The notes beneath the pieces are model-generated. The model ran no database searches. It was not told the origin of the DNA and saw nothing but the letters and a program-made list of their open reading frames with translations. Position numbers and translations under genes: made by a program. From contig NW_002476301.1 in NCBI RefSeq assembly GCF_000189635.1, forward strand, positions 1-64,000: a stretch of DNA of 64,000 bases, given 5' to 3'. Below are positions 11,956-24,800 of the stretch, one piece after another (positions within the stretch are counted from its first letter, which is position 1; each line of letters begins with the position of its first letter). This DNA is from Tetrahymena thermophila SB210. Taxonomy: Eukaryota; Ciliophora; Oligohymenophorea; Hymenostomatida; Tetrahymenidae.

Positions 11956-14339
11956 ATGGGAAATTGCTAAAATATTTGTCAACTAGGTTTAACAACAGAA
12001 TCTCCTGAACAGGGACAAGATTTAGAAAAGTATTTTTTAGGATAAAGATAATAAAGTAGAATTTAGAATGCAAAGGATGGAATAAATTTAGAGCAAATTA
12101 AGCAAAAAAACTAATAGGAATATAATCAATCTTTATCAATCGGTACAAATGCTTCGAAAGCTTATAATAGTTAAAGAGATGATATAATTACAACAAATAA
12201 AGAATCAAATGATGCTATCAATAATTTGAATAATAAACTAAATCCTGCATAGAAGTTTGTAAAAATAAAAACTACGATTTGGAATAAAGATTCCCATTCT
12301 CTTTTTGATTATGAAAACAACGATAATAAGCAATCTATTTTTAAAATTAAATCCTCAGGTACACTAACTCTAAGCAAAGACTAAATTGTTTATAGAAAAA
12401 AAAATAAAAAATATATTGGATAGATTAATGGAGAAAATATTTAAGCCAATTAAAATGCAAATAACGGTAAAAATAATTCAGAGGTAGACTTGTTTAAAGT
12501 TCATTATGAATGTGGCAGATTCTTCCTTTAGTAGACTTTCGATTCAGAGATGAGGCCTTCCTAGTAAAGCAGTTGGATAGTAATAAAATCTGTACAAAAT
12601 TAAAGAAAAAAAGGGTTTAGACTAATCGAAAACGATTTTATTAAACTTGGCAGATTAAAATTCAAGGTGAGAGAAATCTGCGAATCAGGAAAAAAAGTTC
12701 AAACCGTAAAAAATTTAAATATAACATAAAAATTGATATTTAAAAGCAAAATTATAAATGGAAATCTGATCATTTTTTAAAAAAAAAAGCAAATATGTAT
12801 CAAAAAATAGAGAGAAAGTGTTTTTAAATCATTTATCAACCATCTTTCATTAAAAATTAATCTTAAACATAAAAATAACTTATTTTAACTCTAATAAAAA
12901 AACACTAGTTAATCAATTTTTAATAACATTTTTCATTATTAAAAACAAGTTTTTAAATTAATTACTAAAATTACAATTTTTACTCCTTAGTTTTTACTTA
13001 AATGATTTTCATCTTGTGTCATAAATTATTTAAATTCTTTTTTCACATTTTGTGGAATATAGTGAAGGACTTATAATTCATAATTAATTTATTATCACAA
13101 AATTAATGATGATGATAGTGATATTTCTGCTGTTAAAATTTAAAAATAAAATAATTTAGTAATTGTTGTTCACCAAATTAGTTTTTTAGAAATCAAAATC
13201 ATTGATTTTATTTATTAAATACATTATTTTAATTCTTTTAATAATATAATTTATAGCAAATAAAAAAAATCATTGAAGAGTAAACAGAATTTGTAAGCGA
13301 ATAGGAGGGTATTACTGAAATGCTGACAATAAGAAGCGCAAAAAATTTAGAAGAATTTCAACTTAAACCTAACTCTAACATACTTAATTCCCTTAACAAC
13401 CCAACTAACAAGAATACCACTACTAATCCATAACAATAAGCTTTTGTTTAATAACTTAGTAATTTTAAGCAAAAATATGAAGAGCAAGGAACTAACTGCT
13501 CGTAATTATAGTGTTTTACAAAAGAGGGTACTTATCCAAACATCCCTAGCAAAGGTGATTTAGGAAAGGATATAACTAACAATACAAATATGAGTAATAA
13601 TAATAATATTGAGGGAGGATTTGTTCCTATGTGCAAAATATGCTTGAGTGAATAAGCAGATTCTGATAATCCTTTTGTAAATCCATGTAAATGTACAGGA
13701 AGCATGAAATTTGTTCATATTAAATGCATTCAGTATTGGGTAAGAAGCAAAATATAGAGTTCTTACTAAAATTAAAATTGTATAGTCCTTTTAAGTAAAT
13801 TTTTTGAATGCGAGCTTTGCAAAACAAAGTACCATTTTAAATTCAACTCAGAGGGGTAAATTTATGATATTGTAGATTATTCTAAACCAGAAGATGGTTC
13901 TCCGTATTTGATTTTAGAAGCATATACAGGAAGTAAGTTATAATCCTTTGGAGTTTATATTCTCAAATTAAGTGGTAAAAACCATTTTACAATTGGAAGA
14001 GCTCACGATGCTGATATAAGGGTTTCAGATATTTCTGTTTCTCGCTAGCATGCTTAGTTAACTTATGACTCAGAAACTCATTAGCTCTATATCAAAGACA
14101 GAGAATCTAAATTTGGAAGTTTAGTCATGATGAGAGATGACTTAGAGATCACATAAGACTTAGACCGTATTTAAATTTAAAATGGAAGAACTCTTCTGGA
14201 AATAATATACGATAGAAATCAAAGAGGTATATTCAGTTCTTGTCTAGGAGGATCCAACGAAAATGAAGGAATAGAGGTTATAAGTGAAGAGGAAGACGAT
14301 GAAGATAGAAGCTTTGATACACAATACTAGGATATCTGA
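11956..14339 (+). CDS. RING-CH (RINGv) and FHA domain protein, possible E3 ubiquitin ligase
   Basis: Exons 11956-12705 and 13257-14339 give 610 aa; the intron (551 bases) starts GTAAAA and ends TATAG. The N-terminus is MGNCQNIC: Gly2 with Cys4 fits N-myristoylation plus palmitoylation, so the protein may be membrane anchored. Residues about 215-245 contain FIKLGRLKFKVREI, a segment I associate with ciliate RING-CH/FHA proteins. A C4HC3 RINGv finger lies near 374-450: CKIC, CKCTG, HIKC, then CELC. An FHA domain follows near 478-560 (FTIGRAHDADIRVSD, ISVSRQHA), with the Gly-Arg and Ser-Arg-x-His phosphothreonine-binding signatures. The tail is acidic. RINGv fingers of the MARCH type recruit E2 enzymes; here FHA would bring phosphoprotein targets, which is inference. 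Confidence 0.9.
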
Positions 14340-15394
14340 GACTTATTAATTCTATTGAAACATTTCTCTAATTGTACTTAATAAATAAATAAATAACTAA
14401 CTAAATAAATAAAAAAATCATACTTCTTCTCCTTCTAAAAAAGATCAACAAAGAAAATTTTATAAACAAATTTTACTAGTTTTATTTTCATATATTAAAA
14501 AATATTATTTTATCCAAATCGTAAGAGCAAAATTAAAAATAAATAAGTTAATAAATAACTATAATTTCTGGCTTCAAATACAATCATATTAAAGTTTAAA
14601 ATTAATGAATGAATCAATGAATTAGTGATTGAATTGAGTGAGTGAGTTAATGAATAATTTTAATTTTAAATACTTGGTAAATCTTAATCACTAAATGAGT
14701 AATCTATCTATGTAAATTAAAATTATCTCTAAATATAAATATAATGTCTTCTAATATTGAAATCAATATTTAACTGAGCTATAATAACTGTAAATTCATA
14801 AAAATTAAATAATAAAATGTTGAAAGCTGTAAATTAATTAATTACTTTTAAAATAAAATATTTTTATGTGGAATAAGTAAAGAATTAATTACTTAATTAA
14901 TACAAATTGTTCTTTTCAATAAAAAGATTTATAAAATTAAATACCTAAAAATAATTATTATAAATAAATAAATCAGTATTAGAAAAAGCTAGTGATAGAT
15001 TATGTTTTAACTTAAATTGAATTATACATTTTAATAGATACAACAAAAATAACTTTTTCTTTTTGAAATATTTAAATGTATTCTATTTTTATAAAATATA
15101 AAAATTAATTTAAAAAACATATTTATATTTATAAATAAATTGATTTTAATGACTGACTTAAATTTTCCTTCGATTAATACCAAAGTAATAAATAATTTGT
15201 GTTGATTGATTGATAATAATTGAAATAGAATTATAAATATAATTTATTTTAATGAAATTTCATTTATTAAGCATAGATTTTATTATGAACTAAGATATTT
15301 ATTCAAAATAAACCATTTCTTAGGAAAAAATTAATAAAATTAAAGATTAATAATAATTTAGATAGATAGATACATTAACTTATTAGCAAATAAA
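14340..15394. other. AT-rich intergenic region
   Basis: About 1 kb between tandem plus-strand genes. AATA/AACT tetranucleotide runs occur near 14375-14415, probably in the 3' UTR. I see no gene. Confidence 0.55.
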
Positions 15395-15667
15395 ATGAGC
15401 TCTGATCCCTTCAAAAAAGTTGAAAGAGATTATCATAACGAAAGATCTGTCCACAAGCATTTCGCTTCTTACCCCTTAAAATTCTGGTGGGGTTTGAACA
15501 AGTTCGAAACTATTCAAGGTATTCACTCTATACTTGGTAACGCTGCTGATTTAGTTGTTTCCACTTTATCTTTTATTCCTGGAGTTCAAGGAAGAAATAA
15601 TGCTTCATACATTGAAAATTCTATCAGAGTTACTCGTTTCAGAGGCTTTGATGACAAAACCTAATGA
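15395..15667 (+). CDS. 90-aa conserved-looking small protein
   Basis: Single exon, ATG 15395 (context AAAATGAGC, typical of ciliate starts) to TGA 15665. Because TAA is Gln, the protein has one residue more than a standard reading: it ends DDKTQ. It is basic and aromatic-rich in the first half (YHNERSVHKHF, LKFWWGL) with a moderately hydrophobic stretch near residues 47-63. Codon choice differs from its neighbours: many C-ending codons (TTC, AAC, TCC) and CAA for Gln. That is the pattern of highly expressed Tetrahymena genes. I do not recognise the family; a small subunit of an abundant complex, for instance mitochondrial, is a guess. Confidence 0.8.
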
Positions 15668-16709
15668 AAGGATTCTAAAAGCGTTACTTCGATCTCTGTA
15701 TTGATATAGTTAAATAAATAGTAGCATGTGTTGTGAATAGTTTTTGATTTATTATGCCAAAAATAATTAAGAAAATAATTTATAATGCAATAATGTTATT
15801 ATCAAGATTAGTTAGTTTATCAATTGAGATCATGTATGTTGGTATTTCTTGCACTATAGTTACTTTTTTTTAAAATATTGACCTTCTTAAATTACTTATT
15901 CAACTAATGTATTTAACATTGAAAGAAAAATCATCCTATCTTTTGCCATTCTTAAGAATAAATCAACAAATAATGAAAACAATACTTTTATACTTCTTTC
16001 TTTGATTAGCTAATATGCTAAAAAGAGAGAAATTTTAGTTAATCATTCATTCACAATATCAAAATCAATCTAACCTGTGATGAATTCCTATTAACCTGAA
16101 GTAAAAATAGCTTTATGACTGCATTTTTTAAACTTTGTTGTAGCCTTTATTTTTACTGAAAAATATCTAAAATAAAATTTTTCTGATTATGTATGTATTT
16201 GACCCACATTTCTTAGAAAAATTGAATAAACTATTTAGAAAAAGAAAATTTTAAATCTTCTAAAATAAAATAAGAATGAATGAATGATTGATTGATTTTT
16301 TAATTAAAATTTTCTCTTTAAAAACTATTTTTTTATTAGAATTTATAAAAATAATTTTAACTAATTATTTTGAAAAACTGAAAAAATAAAAAGAAGAAAT
16401 AATTGACAAATAAGCATTAAAAATAAGCTCTTCAAATTTATTAAGAATTATTAAAACACATGCTTTAATTAATACATTTTCTTTGAAGAATTAATATGAA
16501 AGATTAAAATACAAGTATTAATTTTTCTTCTAAACTAAATTTAAATGTTAGCACTTAGGTATTTTTAAAACAATAAAAAACTAACTAACTTACTAAATAA
16601 ATAACTAGCTAACTAGCTTTAATTTTATGCTTAATCATTTAAATAACTTCTCAACTAATTTATAATTCATTAGCGTTTTATGTTAAAAAGTTTCAAACTA
16701 TTATTTTAA
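15668..16709. other. Convergent 3' intergenic region
   Basis: Between the 90-aa gene and the Tctex1 gene. AT-rich with scattered GC-richer patches (for example 15830-15990). No reading frame I would defend. Confidence 0.5.
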
Positions 16710-17039
16710 TCACAAAGCACACCCAAATATATTCATGATACAAACTATTGAGTTAGTTTCATATTTTACTACCAAACTGCCATCTATTTCATTATCCCAA
16801 TAGCAAGAACCAGAAATATGTAAACCTGCATCACTTTTTTGCATGATCATGCAGTTTACAATAAATTTAAAGTTTTTATTTAAAGTAGTGAGAAATTTTA
16901 AAACATCATCGCATAATTAGTTAGTCCACCTTTGAGCATCATTAGAATTATATGACTTTTTATCTATTTTTTCTTTAATAATTTATAAAGCTTTATCGTT
17001 AATTTAATTTTTGAGATTGTTGAAAATAACTTCTTCCAT
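16710..17039 (-). CDS. Tctex1-type dynein light chain
   Basis: Single exon, 109 aa, ATG 17039 to TGA 16712-16710, the usual length for DYNLT proteins. It shows the full Tctex1 signature: WTNQLCDDVLKFL near residue 38, FKFIVNCMIMQK near 58, AGLHISGSCYWD near 72, DGSLVVKYE near 87 and a C-terminal CIMNIFGCAL. These match the family's beta-sheet core (VTCVIMQKNGAGLH, then SSCFWD, then VFGL in animal DYNLT). The family dimerises on dynein intermediate chains, both cytoplasmic and axonemal; a ciliate has several paralogues and I cannot assign this one. The start is the only upstream in-frame ATG near the conserved block. Confidence 0.95.
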
Positions 17040-20000
17040 CTTATTTCTTATCTGATAATTATAAAATTATAAAAATAATCTAAGTAATTGTTTTTGATTA
17101 ACTAATATCTTAAAAAATTTCAACTCACACTTTCTAAAATAAATAAATAACTAAATAAATAAATATTTAATATTTTTTTTCAAAAATAAACAAACTAATT
17201 TTTAAAAATTTTTGAGCTGCTAATTTTTATTACAATAAAACCAATTTAATTGTTTTTCATTTTCAAACATTTTTAATGCTTATGATAGATAAACTAATAA
17301 TAATTATTGATACATAAACAATCGATTCATTTTATATTTTAGAGATTTCTGAAAATTTACATAGCATTTTAATATTAGATATATTTAATAACTAAATATT
17401 ATATGAATTTAAAAATAAAAAAGATTAAGGTTTTTTCAATATTTCTAGAATAAATATAAACAGATAAAAATAATAAATGTAACTAGTAAAATTGTATAAT
17501 ATTACAAAAGTTATATTTAATATTATAATAATTTTAATATTTAATAATAGTTCATCTCTCATAAGTTTTAAAACATTTGAGTATTTTTAGTAAAATATCC
17601 AAAAATATACATATGGAGGTAAAACATAAGAACATACACATATTATTAAATTTAAAAATTTCTAAAATTTTTTATTTAAAAAAATAAATACATTTTTTTT
17701 TCAACGTTGTTTGTCTTAGTCTTTTAAATATTGGAATTATAAGAAATAGCTTTAATTAAGAATAATTTATTGTATTTAACAATTAATTACTACTTTCCCT
17801 TGAATTTTATTTTAAATTAAAAATATAATTTTTTAAATAAATTTTTAATTGTTTGTTTGTTTTTCTTAACTTTAGACACACTCACTCACTCGACTAATTA
17901 TCTTAACAGAAGTTAATTGATGGTTAAATAAAAGAGTATTTTTGCTAAAAATTTCTTTATATTATAATTATATTATAAATATACATATTTTTTGAACAGG
18001 TGTAATAATGTAGTAATATAAATAACTTTTTGATCACAAAATGTTTATAAAATTAAAATATTAACTTGTTATTGATTTTATTTAAAATAAGTGATCATTG
18101 ACAAATATTTTTAATATTTTTGTATATTTCTTTCTTTTATTTAAATTTATTTAATATTCCCTCCATGTTTTCTTTGTATTATTATTAATAAATCTCATAC
18201 AATAATTTATATCTAAAATTCATCTATTCCAAATAATCTTTTCAAGGATAATTCTATTTAGCTTATAATAATTTTTTGATGATAAAATAGGATGGTTTGT
18301 ATAAAAATATAATGAATTTGTTATAATTTAAGTGGTCAAATGTTAGATATGGAATATCAATTAATCTATTGCAATAGTTAGCTAGACATAATTTAATAAA
18401 ATTATTTTTGTTGAAAAGACATTTTAAAGATATTTAATCATATTTTATAATGTAAACTAATTTAGTTTTCTTTATCTCTATTATTTTATTTTAAAATATA
18501 AGTTAATATTTAGAAATATCTTTATGAAGTATTTTTTTCTTTTCAAATTGAATTTTTTATGCTTGAACTTTTCTAATATAGAAGGTTATAATAGTTTTAT
18601 AAATATGGCAAACTTTATATTGTAAAAAAATAAGCATTTTTTTTATGATCCAAAATTCGAAAAAGCAAATTTAAAAGATTGAGAATGTCAAAGAAAATAC
18701 AAATTTTTAAAACTAAACTAACTTTTGGAAATAGGCTATTGCAATCATACGCTGATTAAATTATTTTTTTATTTATAATTAAGATGTCTTACACTATTTC
18801 AAAAATAAGCTAGTAATTGAATTAACTTTTTTTTTTATACAAAATAAAAAGTGTTTAAAATATTGTATTTAATTAACATTTCATGAAGTTATGCAGTTAT
18901 TTATGAATGAGTTTATAATATAAAAAAATTAAACGAAAAATATAATTTATGTTGTTGGCAGTAAATTAATAATAAATATCAATATATTTATTTTAAATCA
19001 AGCGTTATTTCACAGAAAAGATTATAAATAAAATGAATTTCATATGATATATTTTAAATTAAATTTAAATATAATATTTTTTATTAAGTATTATTAGATA
19101 ATAATCTTGCTTAATGAATATTTGATAATTTTATTTTTCTAAATAATATTGATCTAAATTAAATTTTTAATTTGTTTACTTAAACTAGCTTACAAAATAT
19201 ACTAAAATGTATTGATAGATTATGATTTCAATTCAATCAAGATAAGGTTTTTAAATAGCTTATATGACAAATAAAATAATTAATAAAAAGATGCATTTTT
19301 GCTATTATTATCATAAGGTCCAATATATTTTTGATTCATGGAGCTATTTTATTTAAATCAGAAAGAAAAAATTTGTTAGTTATAAGCTTTGTTAGAAATT
19401 ATAAAAATCATGAAAATTCGTTAACTCTTCCACTATTTTATTGAATTAACTTCTTTATATAAATTTTATATTTATTTTTCAAATAATTGTCAAAATATAC
19501 TGGGTAGTCTTTGATGTTTTTTAGTTTAAGGCAAAATATAAAAAAAGAAATTTTAATTGCCAGATCAATAATCCCCCTTTTTTTTTAGTTTTAAAAGTTA
19601 CTTGCTTTTACAAAGAAATGAAAGGCAAGATTTTTTATCTTCCAATAATTAATCTGCAATTCCCCAATCATTTTATTCAATTTTATTAAAAATATACCAA
19701 TTTATTTTACAAAAAAGAATTAATTAATTGGTTTACTAATTTAAATTTTTAATTAGTCTCATGGAATCTGAAAGTGTAAAAATATTTAAAAATATATATT
19801 CTTGAACTTAAATAACTGTAAATATGTATGTAGATATCAATAATTATGACAATAATAGTTACTCAGATAATATATCTTTGATATTAATGTAAATTAGTTA
19901 AAATAGCCACATTTTTATTATGATTTAACCACATAATAAATTTTTAGATATTGTTTAAAATAATACTATAAATATTTATCATGGCTACTTCTAACATTAA

Positions 20001-20791
20001 ATATCAAATAAGCAATATAATAATTTTATTTTTAATATTTTGACTATATTTGAACAGTATAAATTGATTTTAGAATAATTTCCTAAATTACTTATAAAAA
20101 TTAATCCAAAATGATTGAGAGAGAAAATTATACATACAGATTCTAAAAAAACTAATTAAAAACTTTTTTAAATTGAATCAGATAACTAGCAAACTATTTT
20201 TTTACAATTCATTTAGATTGTAAATTTTCTTTTGTGATTTTTATGTTTAATTAAGATAATCTCAATAAACTAAATTTTAGATTAAAGGAAGATTGAATCA
20301 TAACTATTGTTTTTTCTAAATTAAAAATAATTCATTTTACAACCTAAACTAATAAATGAAAATGTTTTAATTAAAATGCCAATTGCATTGTTTTCAAAGT
20401 AGATGTTCTTATTTTTTTATATAAAAAATTAAAATCATTTATAATAACAATAATTGTAAAGTTTTAATCACTGATACTCATTGTTAATCATTAAATGTAA
20501 ATAAAAATATAAATTTATGATATACGTCAAATCAGTGAGATAGATAATAAACCTTACTTTGATAAAGCAAACATATATTTTAAATTAAGTTTAAAAGTTA
20601 GACCTTTACGATAATAAATTGATAAGAAATAATAATTAATAACTACAAATAATTGTTTTTCAAATACCAATATCACACACCCATATATAAAACATTTATC
20701 CAAATAGATTAAATCTAATAATTATCTCTCATTAGCATCAAAACATATATACGATAGACAATCACCTGATAATATTAAGTTTTATTTAACT
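17040..20791. other. Long AT-rich gene-free stretch
   Basis: About 3.7 kb, the longest gap in the window, upstream of two divergent genes. Extremely AT-rich with many A/T tracts and CACTCACTCACTC near 17880-17891. I see no coding or RNA-like segment on either strand. Genes with extreme composition could be missed. Confidence 0.5.
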
Positions 20792-21379
20792 ATGGAATTA
20801 TCATCAACTACTTATTCTATTCAAGATTTTCTAAATTCAAACCTTCTGGATGTATTCCTTGAGGTATCTAAAGAATCCACTATTGAATAATAATAGCACC
20901 AACAATAATAATAAGGATTAAGATAAGCTTATTTTAATAGTAAAACTAAAGCAGAAAATTTTGAATAGATTGTTTAAAATTTTTAGTCAGCAAAACATAA
21001 TAACGTGGTAAAGAATATACTAAAGTCATTTCAAAAATTCGTCTAAAATTTAGATTTATAAGAATAATAACTTATATTTTAATTTACTAAAAAAACATAT
21101 AATTATATAGAAATCAAAAAAATAATAAAAAGAAGTATTGCTAAATTTGGAAAAAGATGGAATATGAAGCTAAAATTTATCATAGAAAAATCTTGTTATA
21201 AACCACTGTTTGAGTATTATCTTAAATATAGGGCGATTCTGTGGCTAAATTAAAGTAAAGTGCAAAATAAAGAAGAACATTTGGCTGTTTTAAATTTTCT
21301 AAAAGAAGCCATAAATAATCCTCTTTATATTGACTTAATTAAATTTTATAAAAAACATAAAAAAATTAATTTTTAGTGA
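20792..21379 (+). CDS. 195-aa hypothetical protein, helical
   Basis: Single exon, ATG 20792 to TGA 21377-21379. Residues 1-30 are mixed (MELSSTTYSIQDFLNSNLLD), followed by a Gln-rich run near 31-43 and then a Lys/Phe/Ile-rich, probably all-helical region (NVVKNILKSFQKFVQNL near 72; KIIKRSIAKFGKRW near 115; CYKPLFEYYLKYRAILWL near 138). It ends basic (YKKHKKINFQ). No known motif. The alternation of basic and aromatic residues resembles small ciliate-specific families, but I cannot name one. It stands alone between long gaps. Confidence 0.7.
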
Positions 21380-21803
21380 ATCTCCTTATATTTTTTTATA
21401 TTTTATTTATGAATAAATTATATTTTACATAAAAACTCATTTTAATAAGCTAACAAGTATGTATAAAATTTTCTGGATGTTTGTTTGGCGTATGATAAAA
21501 AAAGAATATTTTAACATTTTTCTTTTTAATAAATTATTCAAAAAAAATAATTTTAAAAAATAAAAATAAGATATTTTAAAATTTTTTATTTTGTTTCAAA
21601 GAATTTTATTTATTTAATAGAAAATAAATATTTACCTTCAGTACTGTAATTTAATGTGGGTATCTTTAAAATTTTTTTCACAAATTAAATTTTAAATTTT
21701 TCAAAATTTATAGAAAATTTAGCAAATTTTACGTTTTTAAAATCATTTACAATTTAATCAATCAGTTTAAATAAACATAACATAAGAAAATAATATTAAT
21801 TAA
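21380..21803. other. Convergent 3' intergenic region
   Basis: 424 bases between two converging genes; AT-rich, nothing recognisable. Confidence 0.55.
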
Positions 21804-24800
21804 TCACAGTTTTACATTTAAAATATTTTATATAATATAAAGAGTCTAAGTATCATTAGTTATCCTATTAAATGGTATCAGTAACAGAGCCTTTCTGACA
21901 GTTTTTAAAGTTTTAATTACATCATTGTAATAATTAAATGTCAATCCAATAATAATAATAGAATAAACTGTTAATATAGCACAAATGTAAAAAATTAGAA
22001 TTGTTAATTAGCTTTCTGAAATACTGAGAACTGTTGAATTTAATTATGTTAAAAGCTATGTCAAAATTGTGATTTCTAATGAGTCTTCAACATTTTATTA
22101 AATATTTGATTGTTGGTTTATATATTAGGTAGCCTCTTATAAGGTATTCAAATTTTAGTAATCATTCATATAAAACCTGTAATATGAATTTTAAAGTGAA
22201 TTGATTAATCCATTTTATGTACTGGAGCTTTCACACATTTACTATTCAATTTAAGACAGAGATAAGTATTTATTATTACAATAACCGACTTAATTTATAT
22301 ATTAAATTTCACTAGATGCATCATCAAAAATCTAATTATAATTTGTGTTTTTAAAAATAGAAAATAAACCATCAACTTATGAGACTAATTAGCTCCTAAA
22401 TTCCTAAAAATCTGCCATTTGACTAGGTTATATGATAAATTAATTTATAGGAAAAGGAAGAGAATGAGAGGCTGGGTTTAAGCTTTATAATTTGTAAGTT
22501 TTATCAAAAATAATTATTTCATCAACCAAAAATAAAGTAGAAAGTTGTTATGCTAAACCGTAGTAGTTGCTCAAGTATGAAGTCGGTTATGTTGTTTTCT
22601 ATGAAAAATTCTCTACGATTAGATAAATCTATTGATATATATTTAATATTAAATAATAAAAAAATAAAATAAATATACTCCTATGATGCTAGCTAATACA
22701 AGCAAAGATGATATAAGAATAAAATTAATGTTAGTATTTAAGTAATTATTAGATATTCTGTCATTTAAGTAAGTTGATGAAAATTTATTTGATGATTCTT
22801 TACTAGTGTTATTCTTTTTTACCCTCTGAGCTGGTATTTATAAAAGATTATGTTGATTCAGAAATAAAAACTTTTCTGAAATCTTAAAATTATCAACTTC
22901 CTTGACTAGATTTCTAAAATTGAATTTTAAGAAACTAAGATTTTCAGAAGTTATTAAATTTTGGGTTGTATGGATTAAATTAATTTAATTTTATGTTTCT
23001 TCATCGGTGACTCTACAAATAACGTTTAAAATTAGTTTTATTTTTATCCTCAAAGTGTACTACAAATAAATCATGATTATAAATTAAATGATAAGTAATA
23101 TGTTTCCTATAATAAGGAAAGTTATCAGATTTCTCATTAAATTGTCTTTTTATTGAAAGAATTCTTGTTACAAAATATCATTTATCTAATAACCATTTTT
23201 AACATATTCAATTAAATTATCCACTAGCTAAAAATAATCAGTTTTAAGTTTATTTTCTGATTCTAATAATGTATAAATAGCTTCAGATGCTAAATTAGCA
23301 AATAATTATAAAGTCATAGTTTAAGGTGGTTATTTTCTAAAGACTGCTTCAATAGGTTAGGTGTAAAAATACGTTTAAAAGTCATAAGCTATTTATTCAG
23401 AGTATAATTTCATTAATAAATCCTTTACAATAAGATAAATAAATATTAATTATTTTAAGTTTTTTAATTAAAGTTGCTTTTAAAAATAAAAATACTAAAA
23501 AAATAATTATTTAATAAAGATTTTACATTTTAATCATGATAATCTTATATGCATCGTTATTAAAAATAATCAGCTATATTTTAAGTACTAAATTAGTTGT
23601 TTTAGAAAGCATTTATAAAATTCAAATTAAGCTAATTTTAGAATGTAAAACTCTCAAGACATCTTGAGTAAGAAACTTGTAATTAAGCTGAGAGACTTTC
23701 AAATTAGAGTAAATACTTAAAATCATTATAGAATCTAATTACTAAAACATAAGAAAATATAACTACAACAAAGTATATCAGCCAGTTAAATAAATACATC
23801 AAATAGCTTTTGCCTATATATGCAAAAATCTCTTCACTTTTTGCAGCCTTTAATTTAATATATATTAAAAATAAAAATTTTATATAAATAAATCATACCA
23901 GCTAAAGTTTTTTTTCATTGGGGTGTGTTGAGTCTGAAACTATTTGATGCTAGTTAGCTAATAGGTTATTTGCTATAGTTTTTTCTTCCCATTCGTCTTT
24001 GTTGGTATTATCATTATTGCTAGTATTGTAATTAATTTATGGTTCTGTCTTTTTTTAATGCTTACTTTTTAATGATTTTTAACTTTTGAAAGACTTTTTG
24101 CTTTTAAAAGACTATTTGCTTTTAAAAGACTATTAGCTTTAAAAGAAATCATCTCTTCCACTAGTATTTACAGATTTACAAGCTAATATAGTCAATTACC
24201 TGTTAATTGATTAATTAGAACTAGAACTGCTTTCATCAATTTCTAAATCTGTTTATTTCTTATCAGAATACTCTTAAGATTAACCTTTCAGATTTTTGCT
24301 TTTATTTCCTTAACTTTAGCTAGAAGAAGATGTTTAATCACTTTCAAGGCTAACTTCGTGAATAATTTAGAAATCATTACTAAGCAGTTTATCAAACTGA
24401 TTTTCATCTTTAGCTGTTAAAAGCTCTTGGTTAATTTCTTAAATTTCACATTAATTGTTACTTGTTAAATCTTACTACTAATCAGTATCTTATTATCTCT
24501 CATTTGAAAATATAGATGACTTTCTACTTCGAATCTATGGATTTAATAGTAGATTACTGTTTTCTTAATCTAAAAACGAATTTCTCTTTTCTTTTATTTT
24601 ATTTAAAACTTCTTTGTCTATGTTTTCAGCCTAGGTAAATTTTAATAAGTTTTTAAATAATAATTAATAATTTTACCTTAAACTTTTCTTCAATACTTAT
24701 ATGCTCGGCTATTTTTGGATTAGTTTTAATTTTATGCTCCAGCATTTAGATTTAAGCATCAGCAAAATTATCATTTTATGTATGTAAATTTGTTATTAAT

